A stretch of DNA of 64,000 nucleotides, from assembly GCF_030269905.1 (NCBI RefSeq), contig NZ_BSVC01000001.1, positions 310,001 to 374,000 of the forward strand. Reading direction: 5' to 3'. The first letter of the stretch is position 1. Every line of letters starts with the position of its first letter. The notes below the pieces were generated by a model. It was not told where the DNA came from and ran no database searches. It worked only from the letters and a program-made list of their open reading frames with translations. The position numbers were made by a program, and so were the translations under genes. Shown here piece after piece: positions 9,021 to 17,258 of this stretch. The DNA is from Pelosinus sp. IPA-1. GTDB taxonomy: Bacteria; Bacillota; Negativicutes; DSM-13327.

Positions 9021-11000
9021 GTGTCAAGGTGGGAAGAGTTAATTAAAAATATTCAACAAGATGTTAAATTATTTTTATTTATATTAGGAGTTTTTTGTTT
9101 ATTTCGTATTGGCTTTATTACGGTTTTAAACTCTTATATTAGTGAGGCGACTACGCTTAAAGATATATTTTTAGCCTTATATTATGGCATACGGATAAGT
9201 TTGAAAAGTGCAGGTTTAGTGGCACTTACATCCTTTGCGTTTTGTACAATTCTTACTTTATTTATAAAGAAGGATAAAGTAAAACATGTTCGCTATATCC
9301 TAGGTTCCGTTTATATTGCAATACTAAGCCTTTTGTTTTATGCAAGAATTCCTTATTATGAACAGTTTCACATGGGGTTTAACCAACTATTATTTAATAC
9401 CTTCAATGATGATGTGACCGCAATTTTTCATACGTTAGTCCAAGAATACAATCTACCCATTCGCCTTGTCATGACTGGGCTGACGGGATTATTTTTATCC
9501 CAAGCATTAAAAGCATTACTCCGTACCAAGACATTTGAATTGCCGCGTTTTTCTACATGGTATAAAAATATTGCCTTTCGTGTATCCCTGCTGGTTCTTA
9601 TTTATTATATTGTAATATTTGTGCGTTTTGGTGGAAGTATGACTTATGCCTATAATATTGACTGGGAAAATTCAGGGGTTACAAAGGATGAATTCCTAAA
9701 TGAAGCCATTTTAGACGATGTGCAAGCATTATACCGTGCGTATACCCTTCATGAACGGGTAACTGCATCTACCGGACTGGACATGGACCCAGGGCGAATG
9801 GTAGAGTATGGTAATTATTTGGCTGGTCATCAGGTTGATTCACAAAATGTAGATGATTTTCTAAAGAAAGAGGCCCAAGGGACAAAAATTAAAAAGCCAC
9901 AGCATGTATTTTTGATAATTGGGGAAAGTTATGCAAACTGGCCTTTGCTGCCGCAATATAAAGATTTGAACATCGCAAATGGGATCAGAAACATTATAAG
10001 CAAAGAAGATGCTGCTTACGTGCCCACATTCTTGCCCAATGGTATGAGTACGATCTCTGGGATTATGGGAATTACTACAGGATTAGCGGAGGCTAATCTA
10101 TATCTGACTTACTTGCCTGAATCTTATAAAGAGCCTTACTCCACAGCCCTTGCACCACAAATGAAGAACTTAGGATATAAGCCTAGGTTTTGGTATGCAG
10201 GACCGACTTCTTGGGAACGAGTTAAGGATTTTACCTTGGCCCAAGGTTTTGAAGAGTTTTATGGTATGGGCGATATAGAGAGTCAGTCTGGGAATGTATG
10301 GGGCTGCGATGACAAGTATTTATTTAAAGCTGTTGCCGCAGGAATCGATGATCCTCGCCCCACTTTTGATGTGATTATGAATATTTCGAATCATGCTCCT
10401 TATACTGTGGATTTAGAGAAGGAAGGGTTTGATCAGGATAGCGTGATTAGGGGCTTACCTGATAAATTAAAGGAAGATAAAGAACTCATTAAAAAATTAG
10501 GACATTTTTGGTATGCAGATAAGGTTATGGCCGAATTTATTGAGGAAATGAAGCAAAAATATCCAGATAGTTTGTTTCTCATCGTAGGTGATCATGCGGA
10601 CCGTTTGAATATCCAATTAAATCCTAGTCTTTATGAACGCTATGCCATTCCTTTTATTGTCTATGGAAAAGGCATTACTAAAGATATTTTTCCCAAGCAG
10701 GTATCAGGTAGCCATATTAATGTAGCGCCAACCTTGCTTGAATTACTTTCCCCCCAAGGTTCTGTGTATCATTCCCTAGGGAATAGTTTGACGCGAGGCA
10801 ATGATATCGGCTTTAATTACGGACTTTGGGTTACTCACGATTCAATCGGGAGAATAGGAAATGAGAGTGCGGAAAGTGTGACGGGGACACAGCCTGAAGA
10901 GCCTCCTGATTTAGCTCTTATCCAGAAAGATATTGATGCCCGAAGGGCGATGTCCTGGTGGCGAGTTAAAAACGGGAAAAATATGAATGCTAAAGAATGA
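9021..11000 (+). CDS. LTA synthase-family membrane sulfatase (phosphoglycerol transferase-like)
   Basis: A 659-residue protein with about five N-terminal membrane segments (roughly residues 15-205) and a large extracytoplasmic sulfatase-fold domain from about residue 290. It starts HVFLIIGESYANW, the usual first metal-binding strand; NGMSTISG carries a likely nucleophilic Thr or Ser, and IVGDHADR near 520 is the second metal site. LTA synthases move glycerol phosphate from phosphatidylglycerol to a glycolipid; in a diderm Firmicute the acceptor may instead be an envelope glycan. The start is GTG with AGGAAGGATG upstream. It appears to be a single gene. Confidence 0.88.
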   Translation: MSRWEELIKNIQQDVKLFLFILGVFCLFRIGFITVLNSYISEATTLKDIFLALYYGIRISLKSAGLVALTSFAFCTILTLFIKKDKVKHVRYILGSVYIAILSLLFYARIPYYEQFHMGFNQLLFNTFNDDVTAIFHTLVQEYNLPIRLVMTGLTGLFLSQALKALLRTKTFELPRFSTWYKNIAFRVSLLVLIYYIVIFVRFGGSMTYAYNIDWENSGVTKDEFLNEAILDDVQALYRAYTLHERVTASTGLDMDPGRMVEYGNYLAGHQVDSQNVDDFLKKEAQGTKIKKPQHVFLIIGESYANWPLLPQYKDLNIANGIRNIISKEDAAYVPTFLPNGMSTISGIMGITTGLAEANLYLTYLPESYKEPYSTALAPQMKNLGYKPRFWYAGPTSWERVKDFTLAQGFEEFYGMGDIESQSGNVWGCDDKYLFKAVAAGIDDPRPTFDVIMNISNHAPYTVDLEKEGFDQDSVIRGLPDKLKEDKELIKKLGHFWYADKVMAEFIEEMKQKYPDSLFLIVGDHADRLNIQLNPSLYERYAIPFIVYGKGITKDIFPKQVSGSHINVAPTLLELLSPQGSVYHSLGNSLTRGNDIGFNYGLWVTHDSIGRIGNESAESVTGTQPEEPPDLALIQKDIDARRAMSWWRVKNGKNMNAKE

Positions 11001-11212
11001 TTTGAACAGGACTTACCAATACTATGTAGAAGTAATAATAACCAACTGACAAAGAGGTTTTAGAAAACCTGCTGGTATTGCGGACAATAAAGTTATAAGA
11101 GATTTCTCTTGTAACTCTGAAGAAACCAAATAAAAGTAGATGTAGAAGATTTACAACTAGCATATTGAAGGTGCAATTCGTCCAATATGTTATGTTATAA
11201 AGGGGAAGTAAA

Positions 11213-11410
11213 ATGACAAGATCCTTTACCTTATATAGTGATCAATTAAAGAAGCTTTTGCTTCAAGTAGAACAAAATGTGCAAAAAAATCCGTTGGCCA
11301 CTGACGGTATTACTATTATGATTTCAGATGGTGATCCTTGTTTAAAAGTGTTTCAAAAGGTGGGCCATGATTGGATTTATTTAGATCAAGAAGAGTTTCG
11401 TGAATGGTAA
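11213..11410 (+). CDS. Small conserved-looking protein of unknown function, 65 aa
   Basis: A short acidic and polar protein (MTRSFTLYSDQLKKLL...EEFREW) with no cysteine-rich or membrane features. A strong ribosome site (AAAGGGGAAG) precedes the ATG and a good terminator follows 15 bases after its stop, so it is probably a real single gene. The family is not recognised. Confidence 0.6.
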   Translation: MTRSFTLYSDQLKKLLLQVEQNVQKNPLATDGITIMISDGDPCLKVFQKVGHDWIYLDQEEFREW

Positions 11411-11423
11411 ATGCCAAGAAAAA

Positions 11424-11455
11424 AGACCCTGTACATCTTTGATGTACGGGGTCTA
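11424..11455 (+). terminator. Terminator after the 65-aa gene
   Basis: The stem AGACCCTGTACATC / GATGTACGGGGTCT has one G-T pair and a short loop, and is preceded by an A-run. The 3' U-run is weak. Confidence 0.7.
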
Positions 11456-11484
11456 AAGTTGTGCTAAAAAGAAGGAGCAATAGT

Positions 11485-11679
11485 ATGAATGGGACAGAAC
11501 GAAAAAATATTAGACCGGGTACGAAAGTGAAAATTGTGCAAAAACAAGATCAACGTACCGGGCGGTTAACGGAAGGTGTAGTAAAAGATCTTTTGACTAA
11601 TAGCGCGATTCATCCTCGGGGCATAAAAGTTCGTCTAGTGAATGGTATCGTAGGTAGGGTGCAAGAGATCGTTGGTTAA
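11485..11679 (+). CDS. ywbE: YwbE-family protein
   Basis: A 64-residue protein matching the YwbE pattern from memory: RPGTKVKIVQKQDQRTG, LTEGVVKDLLT, HPRGIKVRL and GIVGRVQEI. The family is widespread, small and of unknown function, with an OB- or KOW-like beta appearance. I start at ATG 11485, which has AAGGAG ten bases upstream, not at the GTG eight codons earlier. Confidence 0.85.
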   Translation: MNGTERKNIRPGTKVKIVQKQDQRTGRLTEGVVKDLLTNSAIHPRGIKVRLVNGIVGRVQEIVG

Positions 11680-11713
11680 TGTATTCTTAGATTCATGAAG
11701 GTAGGAGAGCTAT

Positions 11714-12061
11714 GTGGACTATATATTGGTTACCAAATCAAGAAAAGATCGAAGAAACAAAAAGAAGGCAGTTAGCAGAAAACTATTTTTTCAGGGGCTA
11801 AAATCTCTCTTTGTTCTGTTGGCGTGGGCATTTTTAGTATATTTATTCCAACCGTTTATTACTGCTGTAGTATGGTGGCAAGGATATCAGCGACTACTAC
11901 TAGGGAAAGCCACTGCTGTAGCCGCCGTAGTAAAAGTATTTACGATGATAGAATATGTCGTTTGCCTCGGAGTTTTATTATTTTTGGCCATGCTTTCCTG
12001 GCAAGAGTGGAAGAAATGGCATTCTTTACACCTTGTGGAAAACGATGTAGTAAAAAAATAA
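11714..12061 (+). CDS. Membrane protein of unknown function, two TM segments
   Basis: A 115-residue protein with a strongly basic N-terminus (SRKDRRNKKKAVSRK) and two hydrophobic segments at about residues 29-52 and 75-96. The start is GTG 11714 with AGGAGAGC upstream; an out-of-frame ATG two bases earlier opens only a 29-codon frame. It lies 17 bases before the MATE gene and is probably co-transcribed. The family is not recognised. Confidence 0.6.
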   Translation: MDYILVTKSRKDRRNKKKAVSRKLFFQGLKSLFVLLAWAFLVYLFQPFITAVVWWQGYQRLLLGKATAVAAVVKVFTMIEYVVCLGVLLFLAMLSWQEWKKWHSLHLVENDVVKK

Positions 12062-12077
12062 ATAATAGGTGTGAGAT

Positions 12078-13421
12078 ATGGAACAAACATATTCCTTAAA
12101 GGAAAAAACAAAACAGTTTACGATTATTTTAATTCCTATTTTGGTGACACAGGTTTTCATGTGTGCCATGACTTTCTTTGATACTATGATGTCAGGACAT
12201 GCTAGTGCAAATGATTTGGTAGGCGTTGCCATTGGCTCAAGTATGTGGATGCCTGTTTTCACAGGGCTAAACGGAATTCTATTTGCAGTGGTTCCCATCG
12301 TTGCTCAACTTCTTGGTGGCAAACGAAAAGAGGAAATTCCCTTTGTTGTAATTCAAGCTGTATATCTAGCTGTAGCGATAGGAGTCGTTGTAATAATTGG
12401 TGGTGCCTATGCTGTCCAGCCTATTTTGAATAAGATGGAGCTTAATCCTGTAGCCTATGATATTGCGCAAAATTTTTTGAAAGCTATTTCTTTTGGTATT
12501 ATACCTTTGTTTATATCGACAGTGCTTCGCTCGTTCATTGATACCTTGGGTTATACAAACATAACGATGCTAATTTCTATGGTTGCCTTACCAATTAACG
12601 TCTTATTTAACTATGTACTTATTTTTGGCAAGTTTGGTTTTCCACAGTTAGGTGGTGTAGGGGCTGGATGGGCTTCAGCAATTACTTATTGGTGCATTGT
12701 TATCATCAGTGCCTGCGTCATACAGTACCGGCAGCCGTTTAAGACCTACCATATATTTAGTCAGTTTTATCGATTCTCTCTTTCTGTATGGAAAGAACAG
12801 CTTAGAATTGGGATACCAATTGGTAGTGCTATTTTTTGTGAAACGAGTATCTTTGCAGTGATTACCCTGCTTATGAGTGAATTTAGCGAAGCCACCATTG
12901 CTGCTTATCAGGTAGCGATTAATGTTGCGGCCCTTATCTATATGATACCTTTGAGCATTTCCATGGCATTAACCATTGCCGTTGGGTTTGAAGTAGGAGG
13001 TAAAAGATACAAAGATGCTAGGCAGTATAGTTATATTGGGATTGGTATCGCATTGATTATGGCTGTGCTTGCTGCTCTAGTCTTATATTTTTGGAATGAG
13101 CAGGTAGCCTGTTTATATACAGAAGATGTAGCAATTCGTAATCTTGTACAACAATTTTTACTATATGCAGTATTTTTTCAATTGTCTGATGCAATTGCTA
13201 CACCAGTACAAGGATCGTTACGAGGTTATAAAGATGTACGCATTACATTTATTATGGCGATGATTTCTTACTGGGTTGTAGGTTTGCCCCTCGGATATGT
13301 CTTAGCGCATCATTCCTGGCTAGGAGCTTTTGGTTATTGGATTGGATTGATTGTTGGTTTAGCTTTTGGCGCGATATGTCTATCAGCACGATTAGTTAGA
13401 GTACAACGTAAATATATGTAA
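12078..13421 (+). CDS. MATE-family efflux transporter
   Basis: A 447-residue, 12-segment membrane protein of MATE/NorM size. It begins with the family-typical TIILIPILVTQVFMCAMTFFDTMMSGH, has internal two-fold symmetry, and carries the second-half motifs SIFAVITLLM and AIATPVQGSLRGYKD. Such pumps expel cationic drugs or metabolites with Na+ or H+. Substrate is unknown. The ribosome site (AGGTG) is weak, and translation may be coupled to the preceding gene. Confidence 0.92.
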   Translation: MEQTYSLKEKTKQFTIILIPILVTQVFMCAMTFFDTMMSGHASANDLVGVAIGSSMWMPVFTGLNGILFAVVPIVAQLLGGKRKEEIPFVVIQAVYLAVAIGVVVIIGGAYAVQPILNKMELNPVAYDIAQNFLKAISFGIIPLFISTVLRSFIDTLGYTNITMLISMVALPINVLFNYVLIFGKFGFPQLGGVGAGWASAITYWCIVIISACVIQYRQPFKTYHIFSQFYRFSLSVWKEQLRIGIPIGSAIFCETSIFAVITLLMSEFSEATIAAYQVAINVAALIYMIPLSISMALTIAVGFEVGGKRYKDARQYSYIGIGIALIMAVLAALVLYFWNEQVACLYTEDVAIRNLVQQFLLYAVFFQLSDAIATPVQGSLRGYKDVRITFIMAMISYWVVGLPLGYVLAHHSWLGAFGYWIGLIVGLAFGAICLSARLVRVQRKYM

Positions 13422-13454
13422 AAAACTGCCCTTTTAACCAAGGGCAGTTTTTTA
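13421..13454. terminator. Bidirectional terminator between MATE and metQ
   Basis: The stem AAAAAACTGCCCTT / AAGGGCAGTTTTTT has A and T runs on both sides and lies between convergent genes. Confidence 0.9.
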
Positions 13455-13475
13455 CATATTACATATATTTAACTT

Positions 13476-14291
13476 TTACCAAGCGGCTGTTACAGAACCT
13501 TTAAAGTGCTCTTGTATAAATGCTTTTACTTCATCCGAGTGGTATGCTTTTATTAATTTTTGTACGGCTGGGTTTTCTTTATCTTTGCTACGTACGGCAA
13601 TGATATTTGCATATGGGGAATTAATATCTTCAATGGCAATCGCATCTTTAGTAGGTACTAATCCAGCGGTAATTGCATAGTTGGTGTTAATGGCGGCAAC
13701 ATCCATGTCAGCTAAGGAACGAGGAATTTGTGCGGCGTCTAACTCCTTAATTACAATTTTCTTAGGATTTTCAACAATGTCAGTAACAGCTGCCTTAAGG
13801 CCAATTCCTGGTTTTAGTTTAATGAGGCCAAGTTTTTCTAACAATAGCAGAGCTCTTCCGCCGTTTGTAGGGTCGTTAGGAATAGCAACAACAGCGTTTA
13901 CTGGTAGGTCGGCAATATTTTTTAATTTACTAGAGTAAATACCCATTGGGAAAATAACTGTATTTGCTAAGGATATGATATCGTAGTTGCGATCTTTGAT
14001 AATGTTATCAAGGTAAGGTTTATGTTGAAAACTGTTAACATCGATATCACCTTGATTTAAAGCTACGTTAGGTTGAATGTAGTCATTAAATTCAACAATT
14101 TCAATTTTTAGGCCGTCTTTTTCAGCTATTTTTTTTACTTGCTCCATTACTTCTGCATGGGGGCCAGCAGTAACGCCTACTTTAAGTGGTTTTTCTATCT
14201 TTGCTGTACTTTGTTGACTGCACCCAGCAGATAAGCCTAGGATAAAGATGAGGGTTAACAAAAGGGAAATAAACTTAATTGATTTCTTCAT
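13476..14291 (-). CDS. metQ: MetQ/NlpA-family methionine-binding lipoprotein
   Basis: A 271-residue lipoprotein with a lipobox ending at Cys24 (LGLSAGC). The mature part has family landmarks: KVGVTAGPHAEVMEQV, EFNDYIQPNVAL, DVNSFQHKPYLD and IPNDPTNGGRALLLLEK. MetQ delivers methionine to the MetNI importer, but no metN or metI is present nearby, so the ATPase and permease must be elsewhere. Upstream on the same strand is a SAM-riboswitch-controlled aminotransferase, separated by a hairpin-rich repeat; read-through could place metQ under the same switch. GGAGG precedes the ATG. Confidence 0.92.
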   Translation of the reverse strand: MKKSIKFISLLLTLIFILGLSAGCSQQSTAKIEKPLKVGVTAGPHAEVMEQVKKIAEKDGLKIEIVEFNDYIQPNVALNQGDIDVNSFQHKPYLDNIIKDRNYDIISLANTVIFPMGIYSSKLKNIADLPVNAVVAIPNDPTNGGRALLLLEKLGLIKLKPGIGLKAAVTDIVENPKKIVIKELDAAQIPRSLADMDVAAINTNYAITAGLVPTKDAIAIEDINSPYANIIAVRSKDKENPAVQKLIKAYHSDEVKAFIQEHFKGSVTAAW

Positions 14292-14330
14292 AATGAATAT
14301 ACCTCCTATTTAATAATTCAATGGATTATT

Positions 14331-14424
14331 TTACGGAATCAGAAAGTATAACACTTTCTTAATTCCAAGTAAGAACGACAAGGCTTCCGCCTGCGTCTTA
14401 GGACTTGGCCTAAGCCAAGTCTTA
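14331..14424. repeat. 94-bp dispersed repeat, copy 1
   Basis: This is about 93% identical to 23916-24009 in the same orientation. It holds three consecutive hairpins: GGAAT...AAAGT with ACTTT...ATTCC, AAGGC with GCCT, and GACTTGGC / GCCAAGTC with a four-base loop. The last hairpin ends at the stop codon of the aminotransferase, so here it may serve as a 3' stabiliser or terminator. REP-like function is an inference. Confidence 0.85.
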
Positions 14425-15612
14425 TCTTAATTTTTGCAATCTTTCTACTGCAGCTTCCAGTGTGGCTAATTGTTTGCAAAAGCAAAAACGTATAAAACGA
14501 TGTTTGTCATTGGCATTTTCTTGATAGAAACTAGAACCTGGCACGACTGCAACGCCAACTTTTTCAGCTAAGTAGCGAGCAAAGTCGATATCGTTTTTCC
14601 AGCCGAAGGAGGCGATATCAGCCATAATGTAGTAGGCTCCATCAGGACGAATGCACTCAAAACCGATGGCAGCTAATTCTTTTAACATAAAGTCCCGGCG
14701 GTGACTATAAAAATCGACTAACTTTTCGTAATAAGTAGCAGCAAAACCCATGGCGTGAGCAGCAGCTTCTTGCAACGGTGCAGCTGCACCTACTGTTAAG
14801 AAATCATGCATTTTGCGTATGGACTGGCTTATCTCAGGAGATGCAATAACATAACCAATACGCCAACCTGTAACACTGTAGGTTTTGGATATACTATTAA
14901 TAGTAATGGTTCTATCTGCCATACCAGGTAAGGTAGATAGAGGAATATGTTTGATTTCGTCATAGATGATATGTTCATATATCTCATCAGTAATCGCTAA
15001 AACATCGTATTGAATACAAAGCTTAGCAATCAAGTCTAATTCTTCTCGATTAAACACCTTACCTGTTGGGTTATTGGGAGTATTAATAATAATAGCTCTT
15101 GTGCGTTCAGAAAAAGCGGCGATTAATTCTTCTTGATTAAAGGAAAACGTTGGAGGATGTAATTGTACATATTTAGGTGTTGCACCGCAGAGTATAGCAT
15201 CTGGGCCGTAATTTTCATAGAACGGCTGAAAAATAATAACTTCATCTCCAGGGTTAATCGTCGCCAAAAGCGTTGCCACCATTCCTTCTGTAGAACCGCA
15301 ACACACGGTAATTTGTTTTTCTGGATCAATGTCAAGGTTGTAATCTCGTTTATTTTTCTTGGCAATGGCATCTCTTAGGGATTTGGTACCCCAAGTAATA
15401 GCATATTGATTGTGGTTTTCTAAGATTGCTTTAACAGCAGCTTCTTTGATTTCATCTGATGCAGGAAAATCCGGAAATCCTTGTGCCAAATTGATGGCTT
15501 TATGAGCAGTGGCAATACGAGACATTTCCCGAATGACTGATTCTGTAAAGCGGCTAGCTTTTTCTGAGGCGTATTTTCTTAGATCCTGGGTTGGTTGTGA
15601 ATTATGGTTCAT
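14422..15612 (-). CDS. PLP-dependent aminotransferase (class I/II), SAM-riboswitch controlled
   Basis: A 396-residue fold-type I aminotransferase. Landmarks: INLAQGFPDFPA near the N-terminus, NTPNNPTGK, the TDEIYEH Asp-Tyr pair, the PLP lysine in SISKTYSVTGWRIGY, and the C-terminal Arg in RFIRFCF. It resembles the YbdL/MtnE/kynurenine aminotransferase group, some of which act on methionine or its keto acid. I start at ATG 15612 (AAAGGAG nine bases upstream), not at an upstream in-frame ATG within the leader. A SAM-I riboswitch immediately upstream argues for a methionine-cycle role. Confidence 0.9.
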   Translation of the reverse strand: MNHNSQPTQDLRKYASEKASRFTESVIREMSRIATAHKAINLAQGFPDFPASDEIKEAAVKAILENHNQYAITWGTKSLRDAIAKKNKRDYNLDIDPEKQITVCCGSTEGMVATLLATINPGDEVIIFQPFYENYGPDAILCGATPKYVQLHPPTFSFNQEELIAAFSERTRAIIINTPNNPTGKVFNREELDLIAKLCIQYDVLAITDEIYEHIIYDEIKHIPLSTLPGMADRTITINSISKTYSVTGWRIGYVIASPEISQSIRKMHDFLTVGAAAPLQEAAAHAMGFAATYYEKLVDFYSHRRDFMLKELAAIGFECIRPDGAYYIMADIASFGWKNDIDFARYLAEKVGVAVVPGSSFYQENANDKHRFIRFCFCKQLATLEAAVERLQKLR

Positions 15613-15637
15613 GCTACTTACTCCTTTTTCTTTACAA

Positions 15638-15691
15638 TAAAAAATCTTCTTCATAAGATGAAGAAGATTTTATTTCAAAATAATCTTCATC
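15638..15691 (-). terminator. Terminator/antiterminator of the SAM riboswitch
   Basis: Two mutually exclusive hairpins can be drawn on the minus strand. The terminator pairs AAAATCTTCTTCAT with ATGAAGAAGATTTT over a 3-base loop (15638-15677) and ends in a U-run. The antiterminator pairs GATGAAGAT with ATCTTCATC-like bases at 15657-15691. The aptamer P1 strand GATGAA overlaps the antiterminator, as expected of an S-box OFF switch. Confidence 0.85.
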
Positions 15692-15788
15692 TCCCAGGAA
15701 TACTCCTGTTGGAATTGGCACCGTTCGCAGTATGCGGTGGTTGCCGTAGCTTCATCGGGCCAATCCCTCAGCTAACTCTTGATGAATA
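15685..15788 (-). ncRNA. SAM-I (S-box) riboswitch
   Basis: The minus strand carries the S-box core in order: AAGAGTTAGCTGAGGGA, TTGGCCCGATGAAGC, ACGGCAACC and GGTGCCAATTCC, closed by P1 TTCATC / GATGAA. It binds S-adenosylmethionine and, through the overlapping terminator, should lower expression of the aminotransferase when SAM is high. Confidence 0.95.
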
Positions 15789-15867
15789 TATGCTGTTATT
15801 GAAAATAATAGTAGCATGCGATCTAGGTCATGTCAAGTAGGTTTAAAAAGACAGATTCTTTTGTCAA

Positions 15868-15896
15868 TTGACATGTAAACTTTACAAACGTATAAT
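15868..15896 (+). promoter_or_regulatory. Sigma-A promoter with operator in its spacer (larA operon)
   Basis: Perfect hexamers TTGACA (15868-15873) and TATAAT (15891-15896) are separated by 17 bp. The spacer holds a perfect 13-bp palindrome TGTAAACTTTACA (15874-15886), well placed for a repressor, probably the DeoR-type regulator encoded in the same operon. That assignment is inference. Confidence 0.85.
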
Positions 15897-15959
15897 GTAT
15901 TTAATGGAAAAGGGTCTCTCTTAGAAGGACTTAGATGCTTATTCCGGGAGGTAAATTTT

Positions 15960-17246
15960 ATGAATCAGAAAAAAACCAATTTTCGATGGACCTTAGCAGG
16001 ACTTATGTTTCTTATTAGTTTTGTTTCTTACATGGACAGAGTAAATTTATCCGTAGCCACTCCAAGCATTATGCAGGAATTAGGTTTTAGTAAAATGGAT
16101 ATGGGTTTAATACAAACCGCTTTCTTTGTCGGTTATGCATTTATGCAAATACCAGGTGGTATTATGGGAGAGTTTTGGGGACATCGTAGAGTCTTGGCTA
16201 TAGCAGCTACTTGGTGGTCCATATTTACCGCATTGACGGGCGCTTGTAGTAACTTTACCTTTTTCGCTGCCACTCGTGCTATGTTTGGTTTAGGTGAAGG
16301 ACCTATGGCGCCAGCTATAGGACGTTTTATTTATCGTTGGTTTAATCCTAGTGAAAAAGGACGTGCCTCTTCTTTCATGTTAAGTGGTGTATTTTTTGGA
16401 CCGGTTGTTGGCCCAACTCTTACCGTAGCCTTAATGATGGCTTTTGGCTGGCGCTCTGTATTTGTGATTTTTGGTGTGTTAGGTTTAGTCATTGCCGGAC
16501 TTTGGTATTGGCTCGCAAAGGATTCGCCTCGGACCAGTCCTTATGTTGATGTGGCGGAAGCTGATTATATAGAAGAAGGCCTCAGTGCGAATGCTGATAA
16601 AAAAGAATTGGCACCATGGCGTAGTTTCTTAGGATCTTCTCAATTTTGGGCTATTGGGATTCAATATTTTATAACAGACTATATTATGTTTGTATTTTTG
16701 GCCTGGTTGCCTTTATACTTAATGGAGGCACAAAATTTTTCACTGCAAAAGATGGGAATTGCCGCTTCATTTCCTTGGGCTGCACTTTGTATCGTAACGG
16801 CTACGTGTGGTTATATCAGTGATAAGCTGGTAGCGTCAGGTGTTTCTCGGTATAAGTCAAGAACCTTGTTAGGGATTTCTGGATTGATTCTGTGTTGTAT
16901 GACACTTTATTTAGGAGCCGTAGCGACAACACCTTCCATGAACGTGTTGTGGTTGACAATCTCCCTCGGATCTCTTGGATTTACTTTTAATGCATCCTGG
17001 GCTGCTTGTCTTGACATTGGTGGTAAATTTGCTGGTTCAGTGTCAGGATGGATGAACTTTTGGGGCAACCTGGGCGGTATTGCTGCTCCTGTTGTTACGG
17101 CATGGATTGCAACAAATTATGGATGGCAGGCCGCCATTGTGGCAACTGCAGCTTCGGCTGTAGTAGGTATTATCGCATGGCTAGCTGTAAAGCCTGATGT
17201 GCCGTTGGCTGTAAAAGTAGAAGAAAAGCTGGAAAAAATTGCATAG
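15960..17246 (+). CDS. MFS transporter, anion:cation symporter (ACS) family
   Basis: A 428-residue, 12-segment transporter with the ACS signature near the N-terminus (YMDRVNLSVATPSIMQELG, then the G-x-L-x-x-A-F-F loop and GHRRVL). ACS proteins import sugar acids, hydroxy acids and similar carboxylates. It is the first gene after a strong promoter and is 12 bases before a LarA-family racemase, so its substrate is probably a 2-hydroxy acid used by that enzyme. GGGAGG precedes the ATG. Confidence 0.9.
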   Translation: MNQKKTNFRWTLAGLMFLISFVSYMDRVNLSVATPSIMQELGFSKMDMGLIQTAFFVGYAFMQIPGGIMGEFWGHRRVLAIAATWWSIFTALTGACSNFTFFAATRAMFGLGEGPMAPAIGRFIYRWFNPSEKGRASSFMLSGVFFGPVVGPTLTVALMMAFGWRSVFVIFGVLGLVIAGLWYWLAKDSPRTSPYVDVAEADYIEEGLSANADKKELAPWRSFLGSSQFWAIGIQYFITDYIMFVFLAWLPLYLMEAQNFSLQKMGIAASFPWAALCIVTATCGYISDKLVASGVSRYKSRTLLGISGLILCCMTLYLGAVATTPSMNVLWLTISLGSLGFTFNASWAACLDIGGKFAGSVSGWMNFWGNLGGIAAPVVTAWIATNYGWQAAIVATAASAVVGIIAWLAVKPDVPLAVKVEEKLEKIA

Positions 17247-17258
17247 GAGAGATGCTAT

